A DNA stretch of 64,000 nucleotides from Fructilactobacillus lindneri DSM 20690 = JCM 11027 (GTDB lineage Bacteria > Bacillota > Bacilli > Lactobacillales > Lactobacillaceae). The notes under the pieces were generated by a model, which did no database searches, was not told the DNA's origin, and was given only the letters and a program-made list of their open reading frames with translations. Below are positions 63,301 to 64,000 of the stretch, in pieces. The number at the start of each line of letters is the position of its first letter. The first letter of the stretch is position 1. Both the position numbers and the translations under genes were made by a program. The DNA lies in NCBI RefSeq assembly GCF_002907375.1, contig NZ_MIYK01000010.1, positions 310,001 through 374,000 on the forward strand, given 5' to 3'.

Positions 63301-64000
63301 ATGAATGAAAAAGAATTAACAAAAGAAGTTGATAAACGAAGAACATTTGCGATTATTTCTCATCCTGATGCTGGTAAAACAACAATTACCGAGCAATTAC
63401 TTTTGTTTGGTGGGATTGTTCGAGAAGCAGGGACTGTTAAAGCTCGTAAAAGCGGTAATTTTGCAAAATCAGATTGGATGGAAATTGAACAAAAACGTGG
63501 AATTTCTGTTACTAGTTCCGTAATGCAATTTGATTATCAGGGTAAACGAATCAATATCTTGGATACTCCTGGACATGAAGATTTTTCTGAAGATACTTAT
63601 CGAACTTTAATGGCAGTTGATTCAGCTGTGATGGTAATTGATGCTGCCAAAGGGATTGAACCACAGACTAAAAAACTTTTTCAAATTTGTAAAATGCGGG
63701 GAATTCCAATTTTCACTTTCATGAACAAACTTGATCGTGATAGCCGTCCTCCAATGGAATTGGTTGATCAGTTAGAAAATGTATTGGGAATTGAAGCCTA
63801 TCCGATGAACTGGCCAATTGGTTCTGGAAGGATTTTTAAAGGAATTTATGATCGATATAATCATCGAGTTGAATTATTTCAACCTGAAAGTAATGAACGA
63901 AATTTTTTAAAGTTGGATAAAGATGGTAATATTGAAGGCGATAATCAGCTAGAAGATGATGATATCTATGGAGATGCAAAAGACGAAATGGATTTAATCT
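63301..64000 (+). CDS. prfC: Peptide chain release factor 3 (partial, runs off the window)
   Basis: The first 233 residues of an RF3 GTPase that recycles RF1/RF2 after termination. G1 is [16 protein letters not shown], switch I includes [15 protein letters not shown]3 is [14 protein letters not shown] and G4 is [30 protein letters not shown] distinguishes it from EF-G. ATG 63301 follows TAGGAGGATT. A TATAAT (63277-63282) upstream may be its -10. The 3' part lies beyond the window. Confidence 0.95.
   Translation, partial: MNEKELTKEVDKRRTFAIISHPDAGKTTITEQLLLFGGIVREAGTVKARKSGNFAKSDWMEIEQKRGISVTSSVMQFDYQGKRINILDTPGHEDFSEDTYRTLMAVDSAVMVIDAAKGIEPQTKKLFQICKMRGIPIFTFMNKLDRDSRPPMELVDQLENVLGIEAYPMNWPIGSGRIFKGIYDRYNHRVELFQPESNERNFLKLDKDGNIEGDNQLEDDDIYGDAKDEMDLI

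Overview
The window is a low-GC Firmicutes chromosome segment and almost certainly comes from the Lactobacillaceae. The evidence is ctsR-clpC without mcsA/mcsB, tandem ecfA1-ecfA2-ecfT followed by truA, the pcrA-ligA-camS-gatCAB-dgkB order, zinc-ribbon S14 and L36, an RNA element after rplQ that is known from lactic acid bacteria and Listeria, and an RlmD that has lost its Fe-S cysteines. A gluconate kinase and permease, each with a CcpA (cre) site, would suit a heterofermentative species of the Fructilactobacillus/Apilactobacillus type, but the sequence alone does not settle the species.

Layout. Positions 1-510 hold five tRNAs (Thr, Gly, Leu, Arg, Pro) and a terminator. ctsR-clpC follow behind a CtsR-type operator, then rpoB-rpoC behind a long structured leader. 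xpt and comC lie on the minus strand. rpsL, rpsG and fusA come next, then the S10-spc-alpha ribosomal superoperon from rpsJ to rplQ (16.07-29.91 kb) with secY, adk, infA and rpoA inside it. The superoperon ends in an L17 downstream element and is followed by the ECF transporter energizing module, truA, and rplM-rpsI behind an L13-type leader.

From 34.4 kb the content is more accessory: a small operon (RHH/NfeD-like protein, membrane-anchor-less SPFH protein, VOC protein), a DUF2187-type protein, a GH73 glucosaminidase and a divergent PurK-like ATP-grasp protein. The pcrA-ligA-camS-gatCAB-dgkB operon and rlmD follow. After a gene-poor AT-rich stretch (49.5-49.9 kb) come a PaiA-like acetyltransferase, an M20 peptidase split by a frameshift, gluconate kinase, a GH25-like protein, an oxidoreductase, a DEAD-box helicase, tRNA-Arg(CCT), gluconate permease, a GT2/GtrA pair, a YihY-type membrane protein, flavodoxin, recX, an AI-2E-type transporter and the start of prfC, which runs off the window.

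Most of the window is core gene expression machinery. The most interesting signals are in untranslated RNA (leaders of rpoB, rpsL, rpsJ and rplM, and the element after rplQ) and in the 34.4-36.0 kb SPFH operon. I found no CRISPR array, insertion sequence or prophage. Nothing here can be called a new system with certainty; the best candidates for under-described biology are the rpsJ leader RNA and the RHH/NfeD-SPFH-VOC operon.
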